Below are positions 10,501-61,965 of a DNA stretch of 64,000 bases, in pieces. Under the pieces are notes generated by a model. It saw only the letters and a list, made by a program, of their open reading frames with translations, made no database searches and was not told the DNA's origin. The stretch is from Cristatella mucedo. Its lineage: Eukaryota; Bryozoa; Phylactolaemata; Cristatellidae. The stretch covers positions 90,294-154,293 of the forward strand of contig WPIO01000273.1 in assembly GCA_009760855.2 (NCBI GenBank). The letters run 5' to 3'. Each line of letters opens with the position of its first letter. Position 1 is the first letter of the stretch. A program made the position numbers and the translations under genes.

Positions 10501-11929
10501 AGACGGCAGTGGCTAATAAGATACGAGATTGAAAGCCTATGATTCATTAAGAGGCATGAACTTCATTTTTGGTCCGATTGCCAATTCTAGCATCTACAAT
10601 TATCAGCTGCTTTTAATTACAACGTAATGTAGTACAACTTAGACTCGGTGCCTGTGAGGCTGAAGAGTTCGTATAGCATTCTCAAAGCAAACAACATTTC
10701 AGTATGAATCGGGAAAAATAAGAACTTATACCTCTAAACAAAACAACAATAAAAATATATATATATATATATGATATATATATATATATATGATATATAT
10801 ATATATATATATATATATGATATATATATATATATATATGATATATATATATATATATATGATATATATATATATATAGCTGAGTAATTAGGTCGGCCGA
10901 CAAATCGCTTCGTATTGAAGCAGAAGCTCAGGACATCTGTTGGGAATGTGCACCTTAAAACTGCTGGAGAACAGATGTTGCATGCGATAGTGCAGAAATA
11001 ATTGTCAGAGAATATGAGTAACACCTTCAATCGCTAATGGCCTTTCGGACTAGCCAAGTGACTGATTATAAAAGGATGACTGGAGAAATAGAGGAGCTGA
11101 GCCGTAGTGTAGCTGTTTAGCTAAATACGAACAAGCCTAGCCGTTTCATGTCTGGGAAGTCAAATTTGGAACTCTAATACGCATTCATGGATCTTACTTA
11201 AGTGATCGTAGCTTCTTCAGTATTTCACACCCACGGCTGACGAGCTAGGATTTTGTTACTGCAATGCATCAATATGAATTGCCATCTGAAGTGTCCTAAT
11301 ATTTTTTTAACCCAGCCGAATATCAATAATTTAAATGCAGTAATCCTACCAATATATTACCAGAGGCTGCTAGGAGTTGTGTTTCGTCCTTTATGACGGG
11401 TAATTTCGTCCAAGGATATTTAAAAATGATTCTTTTTAAACGACTGATTACCAGCATAAAAACGGGATTAAGCATCATTACATCTTTAGCCGTCTTTTTA
11501 CATTACCATAGGCAACTTGTTGACATGCAGATGATATGTATTAAAACAGTTTATAGTCATCACCTGGCATGAATGTTTTCGAAACGAACATATGCATTAC
11601 TAAAAACTAAAAGAATAAAGCTTGCTTCCAAAAGATACAAATCTGGCCTTAGGCGATATCATTGTAGACACGAAAAATATATTTGAAAGAGAGAAATGCA
11701 TACCTGAGTGATATGCTGCTCAAGGAAATATGAGGGAATGCACGGTTATAGTTGTCATTCCTTAATTAACACTCGAAGTCATATTTGTACCACGAAAACC
11801 TAATGTAATTTAAGTAACATTGCATCTAAGTCTTTGTAACCCCAGCTGCTCTAAATTACATGATTGATACCAATGGTGAAACTACCAAACATCGCTTAAC
11901 TATTCTAGCCAGTTTGAATTAGGTCATCC
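10501..11929. other. Unique AT-rich DNA with one microsatellite
   Basis: No exon-like frame with good splice sites was seen. The tyrosine/isoleucine-rich open frames near 10682-11030 are only translated TA repeats. Confidence 0.5.
10757..10877. repeat. TA microsatellite with regular TGA interruptions
   Basis: Runs of TA are broken by tgatatata at intervals of about 19-24 bases, giving a higher-order pattern. Confidence 0.85.
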
Positions 11930-12075
11930 CGTGGTTTAAGAAATATATATTTCATTGGGATAAAGACATGAGATAACTTAATCTCTATTCGGCACTTTAT
12001 AAATGCTACCGGGCTCGGACCCACGACCAGGCCATACCTTAATAGGGGCAATGTAATCATCGTGCATTTGCAAGA
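11930..12075 (-). repeat. SINE-2 copy, diverged
   Basis: It contains agataacttaatctctattc, ggcactttataaatgct and the reversed B box gggctcggacccacgacc. Confidence 0.6.
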
Positions 12076-12164
12076 GGTTAAACTCATTACATATATGTTT
12101 AACAAGCCGACTCTCGTATTGCCGGTCACTGATTCTGGAGTATTTTGTATTACTTGCTTTTACG

Positions 12165-12375
12165 GATGTGTAATAATAATAATAATCATTATTATGCTCT
12201 TAATAAAGCACCCTTAGAGAACTCCATATTATTCTAGGCGCTTTAAATTAGCTGCAAAGGGAAATGCAATTGGATGGTGAGTAATATCATGCTTGATAAA
12301 CAACATGAATAACATGGTAAGGGGTGACATGTAGAGGGTCACCATGCAAATGTGGTTAGTTGCAGCATGTACTTA
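12165..12375 (-). mobile_element. LINE-A 3' tail fragment
   Basis: It has AAT repeats, then ctcttaataaagcaccctta, gagaactcc, tctaggcgctttaaattagc and agggaaatgcaattggatgg, the reversed LINE-A 3' end. Confidence 0.85.
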
Positions 12376-13145
12376 GGTAGGTCCACGTACATCATTACAG
12401 CAATCACTTTAAAGGTTTATCAGCTGGGTCCTGAGCTTATTAGAACAGCTGTGTATGGTTAATAGTTTGAAGTTTATGACTCTTACATGTAGGGTATTGC
12501 TTCGCATTTTTAAAAAGTTCAATCGAGAAACGCCACTTGGCTGTCCTTATTACCTTCCCTCATGTTAGTGAGTGCAGCGATAATACTTCCTGTGAAAAAA
12601 CTGCTTACAAAGTATTTTGGTTTAACTTCCGCACAATGGGTAATATCTAAATTTCTGTTAGAATGTCCTACATTTTTACTTATAACAGATAAATTCCTTC
12701 TAGATCACATTTGACACGCTTTAAATCAATTTTTCAAGAAAACAAAAAATTAAATGGTTAGGATAAAAACTGTTGACTGCCAATAATCTGGATCTTTGCT
12801 TCGGGCTAAAGCGATTAGAATTTATGGCCGACATCGTAGAAGTGATTCTGATACATCTGTAGAGAGCACTCAGAACTTTATTTATTGAAACCTCTTTGCA
12901 TTTGCCGTAATTGAAGTATGATCCAATACTTAGCAGTAACTAGAACCTTAAGTAAATAGATTAAATAACCAATAAAATAATAACCAATAAACCAATTATT
13001 ATACGGAATGATTAGATACAATGCAGAGGTCCTTGCAAACTATTACTCACATTCCATTTTTAATTTCTTTCGAAAGTTCTTGAAAAACTATAGCTAAGCA
13101 GCTGATATTGAAAAGAATGAAACGCCAGAAATATTTCAATCTATG
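12376..13145. other. AT-rich DNA, no gene seen
   Basis: No recognisable repeat or exon was found. Confidence 0.45.
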
Positions 13146-13149
13146 CGAT

Positions 13150-13245
13150 TATATGAACGTGACTTCCCTAGCTCTACTAGATCTATCAAGTGCCTTTGAC
13201 TATATTGATCAAGATGTCCTAATTTAACGACTGAGAACAACGATT
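13150..13245 (+). pseudogene. LINE reverse transcriptase scrap
   Basis: The frame reads ALLDLSSAFDYIDQDVLI, an RT motif of the LDLSxAFDxxxHxxLL type found in LINE-A, but diverged. Confidence 0.6.
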
Positions 13246-13682
13246 GGTCTGGCAGACGAGGCATTAGCTAAGGCTGATACAATAGGCATCAGCGTGTGTA
13301 CTGACCTTTAAGGATACTTGCCAAGCTTGGTCCAAAAAGCGGGCCTACCGGTTTTAAGTACTGCTTCGATATTTAATAATGCAAAATTATTTTGAATGAA
13401 TTGGAGAAATTAACAGATTATCATATGGGTTACGGATTAGTCAAGTAAAATATTGCAATTGACAACAATGTGATTATATGAGGTAGCATGATAAAAGTCT
13501 AGCTTATAATCAGTTACATGCTTGGCCGCAGCATATATTTGCACATGATGTTTACTATACAGGAAGCGGTTTAAAAATTAAAATGAAAACTTCCTAAGCG
13601 TTAGTATTCATGGACATTAAATAAATTTATATGAAACAAAGCAAATATTGTAAGGATCAACAGCTTATTTACCTTCTTTAAG

Positions 13683-13766
13683 ATGACATCGAATATCGAA
13701 GTGTATTGATATTGCAGTTGGGATTGAGTTCGGAGCTTTGGCGAGAAATTAAAATGCTGTACTCTC
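13683..13766 (+). CDS. Possible further upstream exon of the UBR-like gene
   Basis: After a pyrimidine-rich acceptor (accttctttaag) a frame opens that reads DDIEYRSVLILQLGLSSELW and continues REIKMLYS. It resembles the acidic/aromatic stretch that precedes the region of exon 1 in UBR1/UBR2. The proposed end gives phase 1, as exon 1 needs, but the donor (C|gtcgga) is weak. The opposite strand is also open here. Treat as tentative. Confidence 0.28.
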
Positions 13767-13769
13767 GTC

Positions 13770-15079
13770 GGAGGCAGCTTTAGCTGTCTCTTCCGAAGCA
13801 ACCTAGGCAACTGCTGAATTCAATTTGGTTCGAGACTCGTGCAATAGTTATGTCGCCTCTGCTAGAATACGTCTGCCACCAGCCCACTTAGCGCCACCTT
13901 GCTGTCGTGAGCTAATAAAGTGAGCTTGACCGAGGTTCGCACTTAAATAAGAAATTTAAATGAAAGTTATATACATGCCCACATTGCCATTACATCTGCA
14001 ATTCAGACTTATCGCCCCCCACGTTGCTAACCCTTGACAGGGGATCTGTAATATATCATCATACTTAGATCATATCTATGCTTCGGCTTGAACGACACCA
14101 AACAACCTGATAAGCCATTAGCAACATCGGTTTAGGCATGCAGCAGCCGAAAAATGCTGATGTCATAATTTTGGCTTCACGTGACCCTAACTCGTGATCG
14201 TAGAACTATGATTCAATTTCCACCTTATTCAAAGTAGGTAAGCTGATGAAATTCAAACTTAACGATAGAATCCTGCCCTCGGCTCCCTCGCCAGTGGCAA
14301 GCAGCCACAGCAACTATAATGCAATGCTAAATCCCTAAGCCGAGGATCCTTATGACCACATGGGCATACGCATTCACATACATTATTATAAATATATAAT
14401 ATATAATTTATATAATATATACTATATTAAATATTTATATAAAATATAAAATGCATTTTTATACATTATAAACATATGAATAATTCGTTATATACATAAA
14501 TTATATTTATATACACATTAACACACAACAATACGCATGTCATGGGTGCTATATGGAAGTATTCGGTGGCGTCAACACGAATTCTGCTTACAAAGCTAGC
14601 TCTCGCTGCCTATAGCCGTTGATCTCTCTCAAGAACGCCTGCTTACCTACCCATATGGTATTGGAGATAGCTAACAAGCTGTAACAGCTTTGCCTAATTT
14701 TAAAATATCTGGATAGGAGAGTAAGGTAGATGTCCAGCCAACTTCAAGCAGCTTCCTGATCCTACCTATACTGCTGTCCTATCTTGCTCACTTCTTGAGG
14801 ATAAAGATGTTTTTCAGCCACTTTACTCATTCTCAGAGAAACACGTCGAATAACTATTTGCAGGTTAGCACAACAGCAGCCGCGGTCTTTAATGGCCGTC
14901 GCCTTATTCTTAAATCGGTAGCCAGGACCGATAGGCCAGCAGTTGTTAACGAGCCTCACCATCTCTGTTCAGCACTGACAGCCTCTGGCTCACAGCTCGT
15001 GGAAAATAGCATATTAAGCAAAGCAGTTCATATGGGCCGGAGAATTAGCCAGACTAGCTGTCTAACAATAATATGAATA
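13770..15079. other. Unique AT-rich DNA
   Basis: An ATATAAT-rich patch lies at 14385-14525. A 93-aa open frame at 14795-15076 overlaps a minus-strand frame and has no family features. Confidence 0.4.
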
Positions 15080-15156
15080 TTAAGACTAATAATAAACGTG
15101 AGTAGTGTCCTCTGTAAACTGCATTACTTTCTAGACACTTTACATTTGCTGAAAAG
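15080..15156 (-). mobile_element. LINE-A tail fragment
   Basis: AATAATAA, then ttactttctagacactttac and atttgctgaaaag match the reversed LINE-A 3' end. It is cut by the hAT-like element that follows. Confidence 0.65.
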
Positions 15157-15340
15157 CAGGGGTTATTAACCTGTGGGTCGTGACCCCTTTGGGAGTCGAG
15201 CGAGGCTTTAACAGGGGTCGCCTACGATCATCGGAAAGCAGGCCTTTTCACATATTGCACACAATTATGTTTTTGAGGGTTACCACAACATGAGGAACTG
15301 TGATAAAGGTTTTTGGCATTAGGATGGTTGAGAACAACTG
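15157..15340. mobile_element. Non-autonomous hAT-like element
   Basis: The left end CAGGGGTTATTAACC and the right end GGTTGAGAACAACTG form imperfect terminal inverted repeats. The subterminal gggtcgtgacccctttggg is characteristic of a widespread hAT-Charlie-type family. At 184 bp it is a MITE-sized element with no coding capacity. No 8-bp target duplication is evident. Confidence 0.6.
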
Positions 15341-15404
15341 ATGTACCAGAAGTACGATCAAATTTTATTGAAAATAAACACTAGCTGATGATTTAGCAGG
15401 TTTT

Positions 15405-15540
15405 TATTTAAACGATTATTTACGGCTATCACCACAGTTTGCCGTGTCAATGAAGAATTGCAACCACCTGATTCGAACTTACGACCTCAGTCCCAAGGTA
15501 GTGGAAGCAAAATTTCACTTAGTGCGACATCACGGCGTAC
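15405..15540 (-). repeat. SINE-1 copy
   Basis: It contains ttatttacggctatcaccac, gtcaatgaagaattgcaacc and the reversed tRNA-like part with a tacgacctcagt segment. Confidence 0.6.
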
Positions 15541-15754
15541 CAATTGAAACACGAATAATATTTAATATATTAATAGCATATATAACATTTATAACATATA
15601 TCAATAAGATTTTCGGATGATTTATAACATGTAATCGATTGAGTTTGGGTTGAATCTTTTCGGTGCGTCTTTTTTACTTTCGGTTTGCTTAATTATATAT
15701 AAGAATAAAATAGTAATGTGCAAAATTGTTATGGATGATGTATTAATTTTACAG

Positions 15755-55519
<39,765 letters not shown>

Positions 55520-55699
55520 GTGAGTTTTCTGCCATTGCTGTGACGTGCCTACTGAAATATAAAGTTGAATTCCTGATATAATAATTAAGTCTTCTTTTAA
55601 TGATTTTCCCTATTCTTGCGCATTATTGTTACTTTTTTTTGTTTAGCATGTGTTACTTTGTTTCCTTTTAGCTAGAAATCAAGCACCTGCTTGATAATT

Positions 55700-55885
55700 G
55701 GTGAGCCGTAATGGCTTACTAGGTAGGGCAGTTGCTTTTCGCTCCCTCAACGCCTAGGTCATGGGTTCTAATCCTGCTGGGGGTGGGCGATCCTTCATTG
55801 CCACTGCAAGCGGTGGTGGTAGCCACAAAGGCTCTTCTACCGCTCTAAAAAAGGCTTTTAAGTCAGCTAGAATTTATGTATTTAT
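55700..55885 (+). repeat. SINE-1 copy
   Basis: ggtgagccgtaatggcttac, the B-box-like gggttctaatcctg, gggcgatccttcattgccac, tgcaagcggtggtggtagcc and ggctcttctaccgct, then the TTTATGTATTTATT end. A near-complete copy. Confidence 0.82.
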
Positions 55886-56225
55886 TTATAATCAGAAAAA
55901 CTGAGGGAATTTGCAGAAGCAGCATCGCTTAACTGCTGTTAAAAACCGCCAAGGAAATGATATTAAAACTGACTCTATAGTTATAAAAAATAATCATAAA
56001 CTTTCAAGATTTTCATATAGCTTTGTTAGTTCATGTTTAATCTCACAATATAGGAATTATCTCTATCTAAATGAGATATCATCAACATAAAAAACTGGTA
56101 TCCGGAGTTAAATGATCCAATGGCTCTGTAACGTAATATTGCAAGTCAAATCTTAGCTGAAAGGAAAATACTTGTTTCATTTATATAGTACATTAATCAA
56201 TAATCCAGTCCCTGTTAACACATTT

Positions 56226-56477
56226 TCAAATAGCTAGGCCTGCCAACCATTGGGTATTTTTATTTCTCAATGAATCATTAAACTGATTTGATTTCAGGAT
56301 CTCATGTACTACTGAATTTATTTTCACAGCCTCTTGCCCCACCTGCTTAATCCTAGCAACAGCTAAATGGATTGCTAGCCGAACATTTTTTTTAGTGCCG
56401 ACATTAGTAACCTGTCTTGGCGATTTTTCAGTCACTGAACAGCGTGGCATTAAATAGGCAATATTATCAAAATTCAT
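56226..56477 (-). CDS. Unrecognised 83-residue open frame
   Basis: It starts MNFDNIAYLMPRCSVTEKSP and ends TQWLAGLAI, with a middle part VGQEAVKINSVVHEILKSNQ. I do not recognise it. It could be a piece of a decayed element or chance. No splice or start context supports it. Confidence 0.15.
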   Translation of the reverse strand: MNFDNIAYLMPRCSVTEKSPRQVTNVGTKKNVRLAIHLAVARIKQVGQEAVKINSVVHEILKSNQFNDSLRNKNTQWLAGLAI

Positions 56478-57614
56478 TGCGGATGAAAGTAAGATAGCAA
56501 TTGGCAGTATTTTATTGCCGTTACAATTTATAAGGGAAAAGATGTTAAACTGAAAAAGTCCTCATATTTGCTATGTACTGTGTACTTATCCTTACAAAAC
56601 CTTTTCACGAATTATTCCGACATAGAATAACTCTTCCGCATTCTCGCATTGCCTGATGAATGGATACTCTTAGCAAGTTCCACAAATTGGAGGCTTTTAG
56701 AACATATTACATTGCAAAATGGAAGCTATTCAATTATAAAATAGGTATGCGAACGTATATACATGTGTTAGGATAAGACGCAGTAAAGAATCTGTTTTAA
56801 CTTCACAAATTAAAATTCCTAATAAGTAGCTATCACGATAAAGCATACCTATAATTCGTATTTAAAAGCCTTTTCATAGCCCAGCTTTTTCGTCGGTCTA
56901 TTTCTGACATACCTTTGATTCATTTTTGGCAGACCACCAGGTTTAATTCATATTGGAATAGGGACCTAAAAACGCATAAATATCGAAACACTACAAGCAT
57001 GTTTTTCCCTAAAAAATATACAGTTATTACCCAAACAAATTTACTTGATTTATAAGGTTGTTAGATTACCAAGTTTCTTATTATTTTGGTTCATGCTTTT
57101 GAGTGGCTGAGAGTCGATTGAATATTTGTTCAAAATAGCATAATTTTTTGTCTTAACTCAATACAATGGAAACTCAATAACTCAATACACTATGGAAAAC
57201 CATAGTCCTGAACCCAGCGAAAAGCTTCCTCGAAAAATTCAGGAATAAGTCCTTGATCAAATGCCAAGTTATGCAAAACAGAGATTTATGGCAACACTAG
57301 TGAATAAGAAGTCAGATTTATTGAGATGTCAGATTTCAGTCAAAACTGAATGCTTGCCTCTCCAACCTTTGATCCTGAATATTGGAAAACTTCTTGAAAC
57401 TAAATGACGATAAAACCGCACGGCTACTCATAGGACACCCTAAGCATGAAGGTAGATTAAAAGGCTTTCCTATTCTAATAGCAGATGCAGTTGTGTAACC
57501 ATCACCACATGCTCTAACTTCATGAGTCGTTTTCGACAGCTGCATCCATTTTAAAAGCTTCATTTAGAAGACTACTACTGCAGCTAACCATCACTTAATT
57601 ATCGTATGTTCCTT

Positions 57615-58437
57615 TTAGCTAGGCTGCCAAAAAAAGTAAGTGGCCTAAGTGATCTAAAAGTGAGCGACAAAACCTTGAAGTCGATCCGTTGCTTGACTGA
57701 TAGCCAGTGCAGGTCGGGGAGAAGTGGTGTGATGTGGCAACTGGGCAGCTCCCAGAAGGCATACTTAGCTGCAGAGTTTTGCACAAGCTGTAATTGCCTG
57801 ATTGCACATGCCAGTAGTACATCAAGCAGCCGAGTTACAGAGGTCAAGTTGGGATGACACAAATGCATGAACCAACTTAGACGTGATATCTTTATCTAAA
57901 CAAGCCCAATTTTAGCAAGTTTATGTAGGTGAATGTAGGCAGATTTGACTGTGGAGCTGATGTGGTCGTCAAACGAGAGGTCACTTTTGAACATGACACC
58001 TAGATTACGAGCTGATTCAACAGGAGTAAAGTTCGCAGACCCAATCTTAAGCTCGATCCTTTAAATTTCTAAATCGCACTGGGTTTGCCAGCAACTAGTA
58101 AGTTTGTTGCATCATCGTTTATTTTTCAAAAATTTGATGCCATCCATGTGGGATGTCATAAATGCATGCAGAAATCGATTTGAGAGAATTCGAGGTGCTC
58201 GAAAGCTGGGAATGATCAAAGCAAAGGTACAACTGAGTGCCATCCCCATAGAAGTTAAAGCCTAGATTGTGCTTGGCAATCACATCAGCACGAGGGAGAG
58301 TAGAAACCGTGAAAAGAACCATACCTAACATGGAGCCCTGAGGTACCCCATATTTCAGAGCTACCTCGGATGATCTTTTTCCATTCACATCAATACTCCG
58401 GAGTCTCCACTGAGATACGATCTGAACCATTGTAGAG
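57615..58437 (-). mobile_element. LINE-A copy, left part of the host of the hAT insertion
   Basis: On the minus strand 58475-58119 includes RLRSIDVNGKRSSEVALKYG and VPQGSMLGMVLFTVSTLPRA; 57868-57599 includes HITPLLPDLHWLSVKQRIDF. The RT box GxPQGSxLG is preserved. It continues beyond the hAT at 61245. Confidence 0.87.
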
Positions 58438-58844
58438 GAAGGGTGTCCAACCTTTTTGCATTGGGGGGGCCACATTTCAAAAATTTGAAAGGTCCGGGGG
58501 CTACATGTAATTTGGTGTAGTTGACTGCACCAGAAAATAATATCGTAATTTAGTATGACTATTACTATTATATTTAATAAATGAACCGCAATACAGTAGT
58601 ATTTTTAGCATAATCAAAATTAAAAATAATAAATAATAAAATTGTAATCATGTGTCCTGGAAAATAATTCGATAGATATTATGGCCAATCATTTACTTTT
58701 GGATTTTTATTTTAATAACATGAAGACAAAAACTTCTAAAACTTACGAAATTACATGACAAGGACTCACATAATGTTAATGTACGGACTAATTTAATGAC
58801 ACAGGTATTCAATGTCTTCTGCACTGCAGGCATCAATGAGATAT

Positions 58845-60720
58845 TTAGCATTGTTTCTGTTTGCATAACAAGTCGACATCTGATGCAACAGTGAATGTGG
58901 CAACTCTAAGGATTTCTGATAAATGTTCGTCTGTGAGAACGGATCGAGTCTTTGTTTTCACATTTTTCAGTCTGGAAAAAAGCTGTTCATAGCAATATGT
59001 GCTGCCAAAAAGTGCAATATACCTGCGAGCATAATTGGCTAGGTTAGGAAAAGATTCTGATGAAACATACTGCTTGTAAAAGGCAACAAGGTCATGCTGA
59101 TCATAAGCAGTTTTAAAATTGCTGTCATTATGAATGTCGATTGGTTCGAGTTGAAATTCATCAGGTGCATCAGAGAGATCGATATTAAGTGGATTACTAA
59201 TCATGTTCATCTCATCCTCATGTTGTTGGAAATCCTGAAACCTTTCTTCGAATTCATCAACAAGTTTGCTAACAAGAGTGGAGTACTTCATATTAGCCAG
59301 CGTTTCAGGCGATGTGGTTGCTAGTTTTGTGAAATGTAACAGTTTCTTCTGATCTAAGTGCTTCAGGAAAAGTTTTAGCTTTTGCATAAACGCGACAACA
59401 CACTCATACATTTTATGGACCAGTTGATCCTTACCTTCGAGTTAGACGTTAAGATCTGCAAGATGTTTGGTCATGTCCACCAAAAAAGCCAAGTTATTCA
59501 ACCACTGCTGTTCATCGAGGAAGCCAACATCTTTTCCATTTTTTGTCATAAATGTTTTTATTTCGTCCCAAAGTGACCAAAACCTGGCTAACGTGTTTGC
59601 CCTACGTACCCAACGGACTTGGCAAAAAATAACATCACAATGATCTGATCCCAACTCTTCAAGGAAAGCCTGAAATTGTATGTGGTTTAGCTCACGAGAC
59701 CTTATCACATTGACTGTTGAAACTACATTTTCCATTACATTTTGCATGCTCAAGACCTTTGCACATAGATGTTCTTGGTGTATGATGCAGTGATGACTGA
59801 CCATTTTGAGGGGTACTAATTTTACCATTAAAAATACAAATCCATTGTGTCTACCAGTTATTGAAGGGGCTCCGTCTGTGGTTAAAGCAATCAATTTAGG
59901 TTCAGGAAGATTAAATTTTGTGAGGACCCTCTTGACCTGATCCAAAATATCCCTCCCCATTGTATTGCCTTTCATTGAACATATATCCAACAGTTTTTTG
60001 ATCATGACAAACTTTCATATTACTCTGCATACAAACAAACGACAGTTGAGCCATATCGCTATTGTCCGTGCTTTCGTCGAGCTTAAGAGAGTACAACTCA
60101 CTTTACAGCAAATGTAAAGCGCCTAGAGAGAGATTAAGTTCTCTGAGGGCAATTTATCAAGTGAATTATTATTATTATTATTATTATTAATTCGCATTCA
60201 GCTAGTCTTTTAGTGAGACTTTCTTCTATGTTGGATGCGAGCTCGTCAACTCTTCTCGCAACCGTTTGATGAGAAAGACTGACTTCCTTTACTTCTGACT
60301 TCTTTTCTAAACAGACCACACCAGTAAGCAACCTGAGGTAATCTTTAACAAATTCACCATCGGAAAATTCTTTCCCCCGCTTAGCTATAGCTTTAGCTAT
60401 TAAAAAACTTACTTTGTTTGAAGCTTCAGACTTGTCGCTGACTGCTGGAAACAATTACTGCTTTCCGATGACTCTCTGTTTCAACGAGTTTACGTGATCA
60501 ATTCGAGGTTGACCAGTCAGGCTGTTGTACCTGTCGCCATGCTTTGTCAAAAATTTTGCTTAAAATTGTACTCCTTTGCAACGGCAATTGTTTCTTGGCA
60601 TATTAGGCACATTATTCTACCGAAGCGTTCCATTACACAATAGTCTACATTCCAAAATGCTTTGAAAAGTCTTCCTTCTGCGTCAATTTTTCATTTTTTG
60701 CTAGTTACCACATTCGCCGC
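58845..60720 (-). pseudogene. hAT transposase, GTF2IRD2/Charlie type, broken
   Basis: It would excise and reinsert the element. From the N-terminus: a BED-like zinc finger remnant MCLICQETIAVAKEYN (about 60613-60560), FPAVSDKSEASNKVSFLIAK (60454 on), YSLKLDESTDNSDMAQLSFV with the first catalytic Asp (60096 on), LIALTTDGAPSITGRHNGFV with the second Asp, QVRWVRRANTLARFWSLWDE, and the dimerisation part TYCYEQLFSRLKNVKTKTRS (59411-58845). Breaks: a LINE-A tail insertion near 60091-60188, a frameshift near 60,000 and an in-frame stop at 59442. It resembles the domesticated GTF2IRD2 transposase domain and related Charlie elements. Confidence 0.88.
60091..60188 (+). mobile_element. LINE-A tail-only insertion inside the hAT
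   Basis: cactttacagcaaatgtaaa, gcgcctagagagagatta and gttctctgagggcaatttat followed by eight or so ATT units. hAT coding sequence lies on both sides (ESLTKRLAECEL upstream, YSLKLDESTD downstream on the minus strand). Confidence 0.88.
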
Positions 60721-61244
60721 CGTTTTTCTCTGCGAAATAAAAAACAGATCAGTTACGAATTGATTAATTTATATTTTATCACAGCAAGATCTTAATATTA
60801 TTAAGTAAGTTGAGCAATACACGTGTTTTTGAAAAACCTACCTGACTGATTCCAGTTCGTGCAGCAGGAGCTGAGAAACGGCTCTTTTTTTCTATCCCCT
60901 TTGTGAAACAGTGAATTCCGCTTGCACAAGCGTTATAAACGAGATCGTAATGGCGCAGCTGTAGCACAAATATATTACCCCTTCACGCCAAAATGTTCAC
61001 ATGAAGGCTAGCAAAATAAATTGATTCTTTTACCTTTACGTGAAAATAGCCATTCGGAAACCTTCACGCTTCACGCGAACTTGAAGCACATCACAGGGCC
61101 TAATATCACCGTTTGCAATGATTAAAAATGACGAAAAGCATGGAGTAAAAAATATTTTTGGGATAACGTTGCGGGCCAAGTAGAAGACCTCGGCGGGCCG
61201 GGTTGTGGCCCTCGGGCCACGTGTTGGACACCCCTGTTGTAGAG

Positions 61245-61435
61245 CGATGCCAGTGATGCCCAGGCGAGATGAGAGGAGTTCTAGAAGAACTGTGTGATTG
61301 ATATCATAAGCTGGCGAAATATCGAGCAAAACAGCCATTGACACTCTACCTATGTCTGCATTCCTAAGTAGTTTGTTGTACACCCTAAGCAATGCTGACT
61401 GTGTGGAGAGATTAGCTCTAAAGCCTGACCGGAAC
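61245..61435 (-). mobile_element. LINE-A copy, right part
   Basis: Continues the copy at 57615-58437: ALLRVYNKLLRNADIGRVSM and AVLLDISPAYDINHTVLLEL on the minus strand, with the RT motif LDISPAYD. Confidence 0.85.
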
Positions 61436-61685
61436 TTAGTAGCTGAACTGCTGCACGAGTTTCGGCCTCTTCGCACCCTCAGGGTCTGTGTGGACAATAG
61501 CGACAGAAGCTTTCGCTCTGCAGGTTCCAGTCTGTGGAACTCAATTCCACAATCCTTATGCAACGACAACTGCTCTCCTGCTGCCGACTACGGCTTATCC
61601 TTTTCAGAGGTCCAGAGCGGCTACTTCCATGCTACTAACTAAATAAACTGCTCTCATAGCTCTGCTATGCTTCCTACTTTTTCTT
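61436..61685 (+). mobile_element. LINE-B fragment joined to LINE-A
   Basis: AELLHEFRPLRTLRVCVDNS and RSFRSAGSSLWNSIPQSLCN show the LINE-B C-terminal region with a deletion of the KLAVPFL part. It is interrupted at 61685 by a LINE-A tail and resumes at 61966-62105. Confidence 0.82.
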
Positions 61686-61965
61686 AATAATAATAATAAT
61701 TCACTTTATAAAGCACCGTCAGAGAACTTAATCTCTCTCTAGGCGCTTTACATTTGCTGTAAAGTGAAATCCAATGGAATGGTAAGTAAAATCATGCTTG
61801 AAAACAAACGAATTGAATAATACGGTTAGGGGTGACATGCACAGGGTCAGCATGCAAATGTGGTTAGTGGCAGCATGCACAGTTTCAGCACGTTTAAGCA
61901 CATAGAGGACGAATCACAGGGACCCACTAAATGCTGTCCTAAATAGGTGAGTTTTTAGGTGTAGT
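61685..61965 (-). mobile_element. LINE-A 3' tail copy inside LINE-B
   Basis: AATAATAATAAT, ctttataaagcaccgtcaga, gaacttaatctctctctagg, cgctttacatttgctgtaaa and ggtgacatgcacagggtcag, ending tcctaaataggtgag. Confidence 0.87.

Larger units (their letters stand above)
55520..57614 (+). other. Intron or downstream DNA after exon 15
   Basis: It contains a SINE-1 at 55700-55885. The 83-aa minus frame at 56226-56477 is described separately. No RING-type exon was seen. Confidence 0.45.
58438..61236 (-). mobile_element. hAT transposon with terminal inverted repeats and 8-bp target duplication
   Basis: The left end gaAGGGTGTCCAAC (58438) and the right end GTTGGACACCCCTG (to 61236) are terminal inverted repeats close to CAGGGGTGTCCAAC. 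TTGTAGAG at 58430-58437 is repeated exactly at 61237-61244, the 8-bp duplication typical of hAT elements. The interior encodes a transposase on the minus strand. At 2.8 kb it has the length of an autonomous element. The ends and LINE-A flanks are contiguous. Confidence 0.92.

Noticed and set aside
10682-11030. Two minus-strand open frames with Tyr-Ile runs
   Set aside because: Also a translated TA repeat.
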